This document shows, one piece after another, positions 52,140-60,270 of a DNA stretch of 64,000 nucleotides (within the stretch, counting starts at the first letter, position 1; each line of letters opens with the position of its first letter). This stretch comes from CAIZGX01 sp046048875 (GTDB taxonomy: Bacteria; Bacteroidota; Bacteroidia; Flavobacteriales_D; Sanyastnellaceae). Location of the stretch: positions 110,586-174,585 of the forward strand of contig JBJOFG010000006.1 of assembly GCA_046048875.1 (NCBI GenBank). The letters run 5' to 3'. The notes below the pieces were generated by a model. That model ran no database searches. It had not been told where the DNA came from and saw nothing but the letters and a program-made list of their open reading frames with translations. The translations under genes and the position numbers were made by a program.

Positions 52140-53473
52140 AAAAGTTTTTTACGGCAATAAGAAACATCTGGAATCACGAAGAACTTCGTAAGAAAATTCT
52201 TTTCACCTTAGGTATCCTTTTGGTGTACAGAATTGGTTCTTATGTTCTTCTTCCTGGTATAGATGCTGTGAAAATGCAAGACCCAAATGCGGCTGGATCA
52301 GGTTCCATCGCAGATTTTTTGGGACTTTTCACAGGTGGTGCTTTTAATAGAGCTTCAATCTTTGCTCTTGGTGTAATGCCATACATTTCAGCGAGCATTG
52401 TGATTCAATTGTTGGGACTTGCTGTTCCTACGGTTCAGAAATTACAACGTGAAGGTGAAAGCGGACGCCGTAAAATAAACCAATGGACACGTTTCCTAAC
52501 CATCGGAATTGCAATGGTGCAAGCTCCAGGTTATTTGGCACAATACGTTCCTGCTGATGCACACGTAAACAGTCCAATGTGGATGATAACATCTATCATC
52601 ATCCTTACGAGCTCAACGCTTTTTGTGATGTGGTTGGGTGAGAAAATTACAGACAAGGGAATTGGAAACGGGACTTCGTTAATTATTATGACCGGTATCC
52701 TTTCTGACATTCCTGGTGCATTTGCACAAGAGTTTAGTCAGCAAACGTCATTCTTCTTCCTCATTGAAATAGCTGTAATGGTTATTGTGATTGGAGGAAC
52801 GGTTGCAATCATTCAAGCTGTTCGCAGAATTCCTGTACAAATGGCTAAGATGGCTGCAGGTGGAAGTCACCTTCCTCAAGGTGAAGGAGCGAGAAGTTAT
52901 ATTCCGTTGCGAGTGAATGCAGCCGGAGTTATGCCAATCATTTTCGCACAGGCTATTATGTTTGTTCCATTGTATTTGAGTAATACAGAAATTTTCCAGA
53001 ACAACAAGGTTCTAGCGTCATTGACCAACTACCAAGGTATTGGCTACAACATGTTGTTGATGGTAATGATTATATTGTTCACTTTCTTCTACACAGCTAT
53101 TGTTACCAATCCTAATCAGATTGCTGATGATTTGAAGAGAAATGGGAATTTTGTACCTGGAATCAAGCCTGGAAAGGACACTGCAGAATTTATTGATAGA
53201 GTTTTGTCGAGTATTACCCTTCCTGGTGGTATCTTTGTCGGCCTTATCGCAATTTTACCGGCTCTTGTATTGACAATGTCATTAACAAAAGCTCAGATGT
53301 TTGCCCAATTTTTTGGAGGAACATCGATGTTAATTACAGTTGGAGTAATCTTAGATCTACTTCAACAAATTGAGAGTCATTTGCTTTCACGTCACTATGA
53401 CGGGTTAATGCAATCGGGAAGAGTGAGAGGAAGAAATAGTGGGAATGTTGCAAGCAGCGGATACACCGTGTAA
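52136..53473 (+). CDS. secY: Preprotein translocase channel SecY
   Basis: 445 residues with ten membrane helices. The plug and TM2 region FALGVMPYISASIVIQLLG and the cytoplasmic loop QREGESGRRKINQWTRFLTI are typical, as is KITDKGIGNGTSLIIM. It forms the Sec channel with SecE and SecG, which the signal peptides of the window's exported proteins would use. Confidence 0.98.
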   Translation: MKKFFTAIRNIWNHEELRKKILFTLGILLVYRIGSYVLLPGIDAVKMQDPNAAGSGSIADFLGLFTGGAFNRASIFALGVMPYISASIVIQLLGLAVPTVQKLQREGESGRRKINQWTRFLTIGIAMVQAPGYLAQYVPADAHVNSPMWMITSIIILTSSTLFVMWLGEKITDKGIGNGTSLIIMTGILSDIPGAFAQEFSQQTSFFFLIEIAVMVIVIGGTVAIIQAVRRIPVQMAKMAAGGSHLPQGEGARSYIPLRVNAAGVMPIIFAQAIMFVPLYLSNTEIFQNNKVLASLTNYQGIGYNMLLMVMIILFTFFYTAIVTNPNQIADDLKRNGNFVPGIKPGKDTAEFIDRVLSSITLPGGIFVGLIAILPALVLTMSLTKAQMFAQFFGGTSMLITVGVILDLLQQIESHLLSRHYDGLMQSGRVRGRNSGNVASSGYTV

Positions 53474-53476
53474 ACT

Positions 53477-54265
53477 GTGAGCAAGAAGGTAGTTTTAAAA
53501 ACACAGGATGAGATAAACGCCATCCGAAAGAGTTCTTTACTTGTAGGAAAAACGTTGGCAGAGATTGCCAAAATCGTTGAGCCAGGTGTAACAACCTTGC
53601 AGCTAGATAAAGTTGCGGAAACGTTTATCCGAGATCACGGGGCTTACCCAGGATTTTTAGGATACCATGATTTCCCAAACTCAATCTGTGCAAGTGTTAA
53701 TCAAGCTGTGGTTCATGGAATCCCAAACGCACAACCTTTGAAAGAAGGTGATATTGTCTCTGTAGACATTGGAGTGTTGTGGGAAGGATTTTGGGGAGAT
53801 TCTGCGTTCACATTTGCAGTTGGTCAAATTTCGAATGATTTGCAAAAATTATTAGAAGCAACTAGAATGTGTTTAGAGTTAGGAATAGAGCAAGCCGCGA
53901 TTGGAAAGCGTATTGGAGATATTGGTTATGCAGTGCAGAATTATGCAGAGTCTAACGGATATGGAGTCGTGCGTGAATTGGTTGGACACGGAGTAGGAAT
54001 TCAGTTACATGAAGCTCCAGAAGTGCCAAACTACGGAAGAAGAGGACATGGCTTGGTTTTAACCGAAGGAATGGTTTTGGCAATAGAGCCAATGATCAAC
54101 TTGGGAACGAAGAACGTAAGACAATTAAAGGACGGTTGGACAATTGAAACCCAAGACGGAAAACCAAGTGCACATTTTGAGCACACGGTAGCAGTTGGAA
54201 AAGGAGGGGCGGAAAAATTGTCCTCATTTGAAGAGATAGATGCAGCGCTAGCTGCGAAAAAATAA
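53477..54265 (+). CDS. map: Methionine aminopeptidase type I
   Basis: 262 residues from a GTG start at 53477; no suitable ATG lies nearby. All five metal ligands are seen: two Asp in VSVDIGVLWEGFWGDSAFTF, His in HGVGIQLHEAP, Glu in VLAIEPMINLG and Glu in FEHTVAV. It removes the initiator methionine after deformylation by Def. It lies three bases after secY; adk, which often sits between them, is absent here. Confidence 0.97.
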   Translation: MSKKVVLKTQDEINAIRKSSLLVGKTLAEIAKIVEPGVTTLQLDKVAETFIRDHGAYPGFLGYHDFPNSICASVNQAVVHGIPNAQPLKEGDIVSVDIGVLWEGFWGDSAFTFAVGQISNDLQKLLEATRMCLELGIEQAAIGKRIGDIGYAVQNYAESNGYGVVRELVGHGVGIQLHEAPEVPNYGRRGHGLVLTEGMVLAIEPMINLGTKNVRQLKDGWTIETQDGKPSAHFEHTVAVGKGGAEKLSSFEEIDAALAAKK

Positions 54266-54276
54266 TAAAAAACTGA

Positions 54277-54495
54277 ATGGCGAAACAGACATCGATAGAA
54301 CTAGACGGGACCATTGTTGAGGCATTGTCAAATGCAATGTTCCGTGTGGAGCTTGAAAATGGACACATCATCGTAGCTCATATTTCCGGGAAAATGCGAA
54401 TGCACTACATTCGAATCCTTCCAGGAGATAAAGTGAAAGTTGAAATGTCGCCTTACGATTTAACAAAAGGTCGAATTTGTTTTCGATATAAATAA
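54277..54495 (+). CDS. infA: Translation initiation factor IF-1
   Basis: 72 residues, a single OB fold: IELDGTIVEALSNAMFRVEL, then GHIIVAHISGKMRMHYIRIL and KVKVEMSPYDLTKGRICFRY. It occupies the A site during initiation. Confidence 0.98.
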   Translation: MAKQTSIELDGTIVEALSNAMFRVELENGHIIVAHISGKMRMHYIRILPGDKVKVEMSPYDLTKGRICFRYK

Positions 54496-54510
54496 TAAAG
54501 TAGTAGAGAT

Positions 54511-54627
54511 ATGAAAGTACGTGCTTCAATTAAAAAGCGTTCAGCTGACTGCAAAATCGTTAGCAGAAAAGGAAAGCTTTATGTAATCAACAAGAAAAAC
54601 CCGAAATTCAAACAAAGACAAGGATAA
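54511..54627 (+). CDS. rpmJ: Ribosomal protein L36, zinc-free form
   Basis: A 38-residue ORF: MKVRASIKKRSADCKIVSRK then GKLYVINKKNPKFKQRQG. Of the Cys-Cys-Cys-His zinc set of the C+ form only one Cys remains, so this is the zinc-free form. Its place between infA and rpsM is standard. Confidence 0.96.
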   Translation: MKVRASIKKRSADCKIVSRKGKLYVINKKNPKFKQRQG

Positions 54628-54649
54628 TTCCTTAAAATAAAGAATAACT

Positions 54650-55027
54650 ATGGCAAGGATTGCAGGTATAGATCTACCGCGTAACAAAAGAGGTGAAATT
54701 GGACTCACCTACATCTACGGAATTGGACGTTCAACGTCTCGTAGAATCTTGGAACAAGCTGGAATTTCTTATGATAAGAAAGTTCAAGATTGGAACGATG
54801 AGGAATTAGGTTTGATTCGTAATTTCATCACCGATGAATTGAAAGTTGAAGGAGCTTTGCGCTCTGAGACACAATTGAACATTAAGCGATTAATGGATAT
54901 CGGTTGCTACAGAGGTGTTCGTCACCGCTCTGGATTGCCACTTCGTGGTCAAAGCACAAAAAACAACTCTCGTACCCGCAAAGGAAAGCGTAAGACAGTT
55001 GCGAATAAAAAGAAAGCAGTTAAATAA
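54650..55027 (+). CDS. rpsM: Ribosomal protein S13
   Basis: 125 residues: MARIAGIDLPRNKRGEIGLT, YIYGIGRSTSRRILEQAGIS and the tail RHRSGLPLRGQSTKNNSRTR. It forms an intersubunit bridge and contacts P-site tRNA. First gene of the alpha section. Confidence 0.98.
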   Translation: MARIAGIDLPRNKRGEIGLTYIYGIGRSTSRRILEQAGISYDKKVQDWNDEELGLIRNFITDELKVEGALRSETQLNIKRLMDIGCYRGVRHRSGLPLRGQSTKNNSRTRKGKRKTVANKKKAVK

Positions 55028-55049
55028 TCAATAAGCTAAGGCAAGAGAA

Positions 55050-55436
55050 ATGGCCAAAGTAGAAAAAAAGAAAAAGAAAAATGTGGTGGTGGAAGCTATG
55101 GGTCAAGCCCATATTCAGTCCACGTTTAACAACATCATCATTAGTTTAACCAACAATTCTGGACAAGTGATCTCATGGTCATCAGCAGGAAAAATGGGAT
55201 TCCGTGGTTCTAAAAAGAACACTCCGTATGCTGCTCAAATGGCTGCAGAGCAGTGCGGTAAGGAAGCCCACGATCTTGGTCTAAGAAAGGTGAAGGTGTT
55301 TGTTAAAGGCCCTGGTGCAGGTAGAGAATCTGCAATCCGTACCATTAACACAGTTGGTATTGAAGTTTTGGAAATCGTTGACACGACTCCACTTCCTCAC
55401 AACGGATGTCGCCCACCAAAAGCAAGAAGAATCTAA
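55050..55436 (+). CDS. rpsK: Ribosomal protein S11
   Basis: 128 residues: QAHIQSTFNNIIISLTNNSG and VKVFVKGPGAGRESAIRTIN are typical, ending DTTPLPHNGCRPPKARRI. It lies on the platform near the E site. Confidence 0.98.
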   Translation: MAKVEKKKKKNVVVEAMGQAHIQSTFNNIIISLTNNSGQVISWSSAGKMGFRGSKKNTPYAAQMAAEQCGKEAHDLGLRKVKVFVKGPGAGRESAIRTINTVGIEVLEIVDTTPLPHNGCRPPKARRI

Positions 55437-55454
55437 TTTTTAGAAGAAAAAGAA

Positions 55455-56057
55455 ATGGCAAGATACATTGGCCCAAAAACAAAGATTGCGCGAAAGTTTC
55501 GTGAAGCAATTTACGGACCTGATAAAGGACTAGAGAAGCGTAATTACCCACCCGGACAACACGGTCCGAACAAGCGTCGCGCTAAGCAAAGCGAATATTC
55601 AATTCAGTTAACTGAAAAGCAAAAGGCAAAGTATACCTATGGTATCCTTGAGCGTCAGTTCTCTAACTTGTATAAAAAAGCTTCTGCTCGTCCAGGTGTT
55701 ACAGGAGAAATTCTTTTAGCATTGTGCGAAGCACGTCTAGACAACACTGTATTCCGTTTAGGAATTGCTACAAAACGCAGCGGTGCTCGTCAATTGGTTT
55801 CTCACAACCACATCATGGTGAATGGTAATGTTGTAAACATCCCATCATACCAACTGCGTCCAGGAGATCGCGTTTCAGTTCGTGAAAAATCAAAATCTTT
55901 AGAGTCGATTACCATGGCTTTGGCTACACGTAAAAACTTTGATTGGTTGGCTTGGAACGATTCAAACAAAGAAGGTGTATTCATGAAATACCCAGAGCGT
56001 GTTCAAATCCCAGAAAACATTCGCGAGCAGTTAATCGTCGAATTGTACTCTAAATAA
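55455..56057 (+). CDS. rpsD: Ribosomal protein S4
   Basis: 200 residues without zinc-binding cysteines at the N-terminus (ARYIGPKTKIARKFREAIYG). The S4 RNA-binding domain ARLDNTVFRLGIATKRSGAR and VSHNHIMVNGNVVNIPSYQL is clear. It begins small-subunit assembly. Confidence 0.98.
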   Translation: MARYIGPKTKIARKFREAIYGPDKGLEKRNYPPGQHGPNKRRAKQSEYSIQLTEKQKAKYTYGILERQFSNLYKKASARPGVTGEILLALCEARLDNTVFRLGIATKRSGARQLVSHNHIMVNGNVVNIPSYQLRPGDRVSVREKSKSLESITMALATRKNFDWLAWNDSNKEGVFMKYPERVQIPENIREQLIVELYSK

Positions 56058-56079
56058 TCCTTAATTTAAAATTAACTCA

Positions 56080-57072
56080 ATGGCTATATTAGATTTCGTA
56101 AAACCGGACAAAGTCGTAATGCTAGAAAGCAATGACTTTACGGGTACTTTCGAATTTCGTCCTCTGGAACCAGGCTTCGGAATAACTATTGGAAACGCAT
56201 TACGTCGTATCCTTCTTTCTTCTTTGGAAGGTTTCGCTATCACTTCTATTAAAATTGAAGGAGTAGATCACGAGTTTTCTTCTATCAAAGGAGTAGTGGA
56301 AGATGTTACTGAAATCATCCTCAACTTGAAACAAGTTCGTTTCAAGCGCCAAATCGAAGGAACCGATTACGAAAAAGTTTCAATAAGCATCAACGGTCAA
56401 GAGCAATTCAAGGCTGGGGATATTAGCAACTTTACTTCTGCTTTCCAAGTGTTGAATCCAGATTTAGTAATCTGCAACATGGAGCCGAAGGTAAAACTTC
56501 GTATTGATCTTGCTATCGGAATGGGACGTGGTTACAGACCCGCAGAAGAGAATAAGACTTCAAGCGCACCAGTAGGAACAATCTTCATCGATTCTATTTT
56601 TACGCCAATTCGTAACGTGAAGTTCTCTGTAGAAAACTTCCGTGTAGAGCAAAAGACTGACTACGAGAAATTAATTCTTGAAATCCAAGGTGATGGTTCA
56701 ATCACACCAAAGAATGCACTTCAAGAAGCTGCTAAGATTTTAATTCATCACTTCATGTTGTTCAGTGACGAGCGTATCACGCTTGAAACCGAAATCAAAC
56801 GCGAAGTTGAAGAATTCGATGAAAGCTCTCTACACATGCGTCAGTTGTTGAAGACCAAATTGGTTGATATGGACTTAAGCGTACGTGCATTGAATTGCTT
56901 GAAAGCTGCTGATATCGAGACTCTGGGTGACTTGGTTTCCTTCAATAAGAATGACTTATTGAAATTCCGTAACTTCGGAAAGAAATCTCTTACCGAGTTG
57001 GAAGAGTTAGTAGAAAGCAAAGGTTTGCACTTCGGAATGAACGTTGCGAAATATAAATTGGATAGAGATTAA
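56080..57072 (+). CDS. rpoA: RNA polymerase alpha subunit
   Basis: 330 residues. The dimerisation domain shows FRPLEPGFGITIGNALRRIL, and the C-terminal domain has two helix-hairpin-helix units (LDMDLSVRALNCLKAADIE-type sequence, LGDLVSFNKNDLLKFRNFGK). The C-terminal domain touches UP elements and activators. Confidence 0.98.
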   Translation: MAILDFVKPDKVVMLESNDFTGTFEFRPLEPGFGITIGNALRRILLSSLEGFAITSIKIEGVDHEFSSIKGVVEDVTEIILNLKQVRFKRQIEGTDYEKVSISINGQEQFKAGDISNFTSAFQVLNPDLVICNMEPKVKLRIDLAIGMGRGYRPAEENKTSSAPVGTIFIDSIFTPIRNVKFSVENFRVEQKTDYEKLILEIQGDGSITPKNALQEAAKILIHHFMLFSDERITLETEIKREVEEFDESSLHMRQLLKTKLVDMDLSVRALNCLKAADIETLGDLVSFNKNDLLKFRNFGKKSLTELEELVESKGLHFGMNVAKYKLDRD

Positions 57073-57106
57073 CCCCTGCTGATTTTCAGTAGTAGAAAGT
57101 AAAATT

Positions 57107-57649
57107 ATGAGACACGGAAAAACGAATAACCATTTAGGTAGAAAGGCAGAGCACCGTCGTGCTATGCTAGCTAACATGGCTAACTCACTTATCGAGCACA
57201 AGCGTATTAACACAACGCTTGCAAAGGCTAAAGCACTTCGCAAGTATGTTGAACCACTTCTTACTAAGTCTAAAACAGATAGCACCCACAACAGAAGGAC
57301 AGTTTTCAGTTATTTGAAGAACAAAGAAGCTGTTACAGAGTTGTTCCGTGCAGTTGCTCCTCAAATTGCATCTCGTCCAGGTGGATACACCCGTATCGTT
57401 CGCACAGGTTTCCGTCAAGGAGATAATGCTGAAATGTGTATGATGGAATTGGTTGACTTCAATACTATCTACGGTAAAGAAGCCGAAAAGGCAACAGCTA
57501 AAAAGCGTACTCGTCGTGGTGCTGCGAAGAAGTCCGATGATGCTGCTGTAGAAGCAGCTACAGACGTTGTAGAAGCAACTGAAGTTGACGCAGAAGCAAA
57601 ACCAAAAAAGACAAGAAAGAAAAAAGACGACTCAGCGTCAGCAGAATAA
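57107..57649 (+). CDS. rplQ: Ribosomal protein L17
   Basis: 180 residues: MRHGKTNNHLGRKAEHRRAM and the core FRAVAPQIASRPGGYTRIVR. A long Lys/Ala-rich tail of about 50 residues (KKRTRRGAAKKSDDAAVEAA) is typical of Bacteroidota L17. It is the last ribosomal gene. A strong terminator-like hairpin follows 30 bases later, inside the next gene. Confidence 0.97.
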   Translation: MRHGKTNNHLGRKAEHRRAMLANMANSLIEHKRINTTLAKAKALRKYVEPLLTKSKTDSTHNRRTVFSYLKNKEAVTELFRAVAPQIASRPGGYTRIVRTGFRQGDNAEMCMMELVDFNTIYGKEAEKATAKKRTRRGAAKKSDDAAVEAATDVVEATEVDAEAKPKKTRKKKDDSASAE

Positions 57650-57664
57650 TTTTTTCTTCTGAAA

Positions 57665-59059
57665 ATGAAATACGTAAGAGCAGCAAAACTCAACATTGTA
57701 GTTTTGCTGCTTTTTCTTTTGCCCTTAATCTCAGTTGTATTTAAGCTTGTTTATTTCAAAGATGCTCTTTTTGGTGCGCCAATTGCAAAAGAGAATTTGC
57801 TTGTTAGCCAACAATTCAAAACAAATCAAAGCGAACGCGATACAACAAATTTATTACTTCCTTTTCAAAGCGCACATCAGCGTATTTCGACCGAGCAAAT
57901 TCAATCGAGTGCAGCTAATTTTTACGTGAAGGAATTAAACGGTCAACGTTGTTTGAAAATAAATCCAAGTGTTAACCGCCAGTCAGTCTCATACTCCTTT
58001 GAATTCAACGGGAGAGTGATAAAGTATGAGGTTGATCCGACACTTTATTACAATGAAAAGCGAAATACATTTCTTAAAGACCTCTTGTTTCGATCTTTTT
58101 ACGAGGCGAATGGGAATCAGTCTGTGTTTGAGGAAAAATTAAAGTCAGAGAGTATTAATTACCGAATTGTTTGTGGGTACGATACTGCAGAAGAAAAGCC
58201 CCAGTTAAAAAAATGGATTGAGGTTCAAATTGGCGATAAATGGGTTCCTTTCGATATACCCAAGGGTTTGTTTGCTGAGATACCTGCTTCCTATGTAAAT
58301 TTAGGGCCTGTAGATTCTTTTTCATACACGGAACCGGAAAGCCTGAAGACAACAATTACAAGGGAATGGCAGATTAATCCAGAGTTGATAGAAAGCGGAT
58401 TGAAGGTTCCAATGACGCTATTGTTTTTCACTGAAATTTTTAAGTTAAATCGAATTCCGCTAAACATACTGGCAATAATACTTTTGACACCGCTCGCGGC
58501 AATGTTGATTACTATTTTTAGAAATGCCATTGGAATACAAACGTTCGGAACTTTCTTGCCAATGTTAATTGCAATGTCTTTTCTCGCGACAGGATTTTTC
58601 TTCGGTGCGTTACTTTTTATTCTTATTATCGCAAGCACAGGCGTTTTTCACTTTCCTTTGGGAAAGATTGGTTTGTTAACTTTGCCTAAACTCGCAATTA
58701 TCTTAACCACTGTGGAAGCAGTATTTCTTTTTCTGATTTACATCGGCTTTAAGTGGGATATATCTGTTCTGGTGAAGACATCTCTTTTTCCTGTTGTTAT
58801 CTTAACTTTTGCTACAGAGAGATTTATAAAAACCACTACTGAAAAGGGTTATTTTAAAGCACTCATGCTTGCGTTGAAGACGCTTTTGGTAAGTGCATTT
58901 TGTTTCGTTATCTATAAGTCTTTGGTTTTTGCGTACATATTTATGGTTTTTCCGGAACTTTTTCTATCTGTGACTGCGATTAATTTGTCTTTGGGGACAT
59001 GGATTGGTTTGAGAATGTCCGAAATCGTTAGATTTCAATCATTGGAAAAAAACGCTTAG
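57665..59059 (+). CDS. Inactive transglutaminase-like domain fused to seven membrane helices
   Basis: A 464-residue inner-membrane protein. After an N-terminal helix (LNIVVLLLFLLPLISVVFKL) comes a periplasmic domain, roughly residues 40-240, that recalls a transglutaminase (SINYRIVCGYDT and WIEVQIGDKWVPFDIPKG). The residue just before WIEV, normally the catalytic His, is Lys, and I see no catalytic Cys. Seven hydrophobic segments follow (about residues 255-450). This layout matches the Pfam pair for inactive transglutaminase fused to 7TM, which elsewhere sits beside glutamate-ligase-like ATP-grasp genes, as here. Function is unsettled. The start codon is 15 bases after rplQ, and the first codons overlap a terminator-like hairpin. 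Confidence 0.8.
   Translation: MKYVRAAKLNIVVLLLFLLPLISVVFKLVYFKDALFGAPIAKENLLVSQQFKTNQSERDTTNLLLPFQSAHQRISTEQIQSSAANFYVKELNGQRCLKINPSVNRQSVSYSFEFNGRVIKYEVDPTLYYNEKRNTFLKDLLFRSFYEANGNQSVFEEKLKSESINYRIVCGYDTAEEKPQLKKWIEVQIGDKWVPFDIPKGLFAEIPASYVNLGPVDSFSYTEPESLKTTITREWQINPELIESGLKVPMTLLFFTEIFKLNRIPLNILAIILLTPLAAMLITIFRNAIGIQTFGTFLPMLIAMSFLATGFFFGALLFILIIASTGVFHFPLGKIGLLTLPKLAIILTTVEAVFLFLIYIGFKWDISVLVKTSLFPVVILTFATERFIKTTTEKGYFKALMLALKTLLVSAFCFVIYKSLVFAYIFMVFPELFLSVTAINLSLGTWIGLRMSEIVRFQSLEKNA
57679..57720 (+). terminator. Strong terminator-like hairpin inside the start of the 7TM gene
   Basis: AGCAGCAAAACT (57679-57690), a nine-base loop, AGTTTTGCTGCT (57700-57711) is a perfect 12-bp stem, followed by TTTTCTTTT. 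It would end the ribosomal superoperon 30 bases after rplQ, but it lies in codons 5-19 of the next reading frame. The 3' arm also contains TAGTTTTG, a full -7 promoter match. The sequence evidence for the hairpin is strong; its effect on the downstream gene is inference. Confidence 0.85.
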
Positions 59060-59176
59060 TCAAGAAAGAAGTCAATAATAAGCATTATACTTCGTACGTA
59101 TCGATTCTATAATCAATCATTCAAGTATTAGAAAGAGCTGATTCGAGAAAAGAGGACTTTTCGGACAACAAACTTC

Positions 59177-59208
59177 TTGTATTGATATACCAACTCGCTT
59201 CACTTTTG
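59177..59208 (+). promoter_or_regulatory. Possible promoter of the ATP-grasp gene
   Basis: TTG at 59177-59179, a 21-base spacer, CACTTTTG at 59201-59208, one base off consensus. The ATG at 59217 follows eight bases later, so the mRNA would be nearly leaderless. The rest of the 157-base gap after the 7TM gene shows nothing else. Confidence 0.35.
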
Positions 59209-59216
59209 TGACGCAT

Positions 59217-60101
59217 ATGAAATATATCGAAAGGATTTTAGGTCTACAAGAAAAAGTAGTAGGTATGAACGAGCGGAATTATCGGATTATAAATAAATTA
59301 AATCCACGTGAATTTCGCAATTTGGCAAATGATAAAGTACTTTGTAAGGAGGTTTTAGAAAAAAATAAAATCCCCACACCACAAACATTTTGTATCATCC
59401 AAACAATTCGTGAAATTGAAGTAAAGATCAATTCATTCGTTCACTTAAGTGATTTTGTGATTAAACCGGCCCATGGAAATGGTGGTCAAGGGATTTTAAT
59501 ACTTGAGAAAACTGGAAATGATATGTGGCAAACTCCTTCTGGTGATAAATACAGCAGAAAGAACTTGACAATGCATATTGCAAACATAATTTTTGGTAAG
59601 TTTTCAAGTCGACTATTTGATAAGGCAATCGTGGAATACCGTTTAAAGCCACATTCCGAATTTTATAAAATTTTCAAGAAAGGGGTCCCTGATTTTAGAA
59701 TCATATTACTAAACGCTCAGCCTGTAATGGCGATGCTTAGAATGCCAACTGAGGAGTCAGATGGGAAGGCAAATCTGCATGCTGGTGCAATCGGTTTAGG
59801 TGTTGATTTAGAAACAGGAAGGCTAACAAGAGGTTATAATCAGTCTACTGATGAAATGATTTCTCGCCATCCCGATAGTAAAGTCCTTTTTGAAGGTATG
59901 AAATTACCCGATTGGGAAAAGACTCTTGCGATTAGCATCGCCACAGCAAATTTATTTCCGTTGAATTACTTGGGTATAGACATTGTTTACGATGAGAAGT
60001 TCGGCCCTATGGTCATTGAAATCAATTCAAGACCTGGCATGCAGATACAGAACGTGAATGGCAAAGGATTGAAGAGAGTTATTAATCAAATCGAATTTTA
60101 A
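59217..60101 (+). CDS. Alpha-L-glutamate ligase-like ATP-grasp enzyme (RimK-related)
   Basis: From the ATG at 59217 this is a 294-residue protein; a GTG nine bases upstream is also in frame. It has ATP-grasp features: FVIKPAHGNGGQGILILEKT for nucleotide binding, GVPDFRIILLNAQPVMAMLR, and the metal-binding end MVIEINSRPGMQI. The opening RILGLQEKVVGMNERNYRII is typical of the alpha-L-glutamate ligase-like family. ATP-grasp enzymes join a carboxylate to an amine using ATP. The substrate here is unknown; a peptide or amino-acid conjugate is the family expectation. It lies between the inactive-transglutaminase/7TM gene and a small membrane peptide gene. Confidence 0.88.
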   Translation: MKYIERILGLQEKVVGMNERNYRIINKLNPREFRNLANDKVLCKEVLEKNKIPTPQTFCIIQTIREIEVKINSFVHLSDFVIKPAHGNGGQGILILEKTGNDMWQTPSGDKYSRKNLTMHIANIIFGKFSSRLFDKAIVEYRLKPHSEFYKIFKKGVPDFRIILLNAQPVMAMLRMPTEESDGKANLHAGAIGLGVDLETGRLTRGYNQSTDEMISRHPDSKVLFEGMKLPDWEKTLAISIATANLFPLNYLGIDIVYDEKFGPMVIEINSRPGMQIQNVNGKGLKRVINQIEF

Positions 60102-60103
60102 AT

Positions 60104-60250
60104 ATGAAAAATGTCAGTAAAGTTTTCAAAACATTTATTCCGTATGTGACAATTGTAGGTGTGATTGTGATATTGGCATTTGCTTCGCAAGTTTGGACAG
60201 AAGTTAAGAGCACTCCTGTCGAAGTTCAGTTCGTATCTTCGACAAAGTAA
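60104..60250 (+). CDS. 48-residue single-helix membrane peptide
   Basis: A short ORF that starts two bases after the ATP-grasp stop. It has a basic start (MKNVSKVFKTFIPY), one membrane helix (VTIVGVIVILAFASQVW) and a hydrophilic C-terminal tail (TEVKSTPVEVQFVSSTK). The helix and flanking charges predict the N-terminus in the cytoplasm and the tail in the periplasm. I do not recognise it. Its tight spacing with the ATP-grasp gene and 20-base gap to the barrel gene argue for a real gene and a shared operon. It could be a subunit or a substrate of the system. Confidence 0.65.
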   Translation: MKNVSKVFKTFIPYVTIVGVIVILAFASQVWTEVKSTPVEVQFVSSTK

Positions 60251-60270
60251 AACCTAAGAGATCTCCCTAA

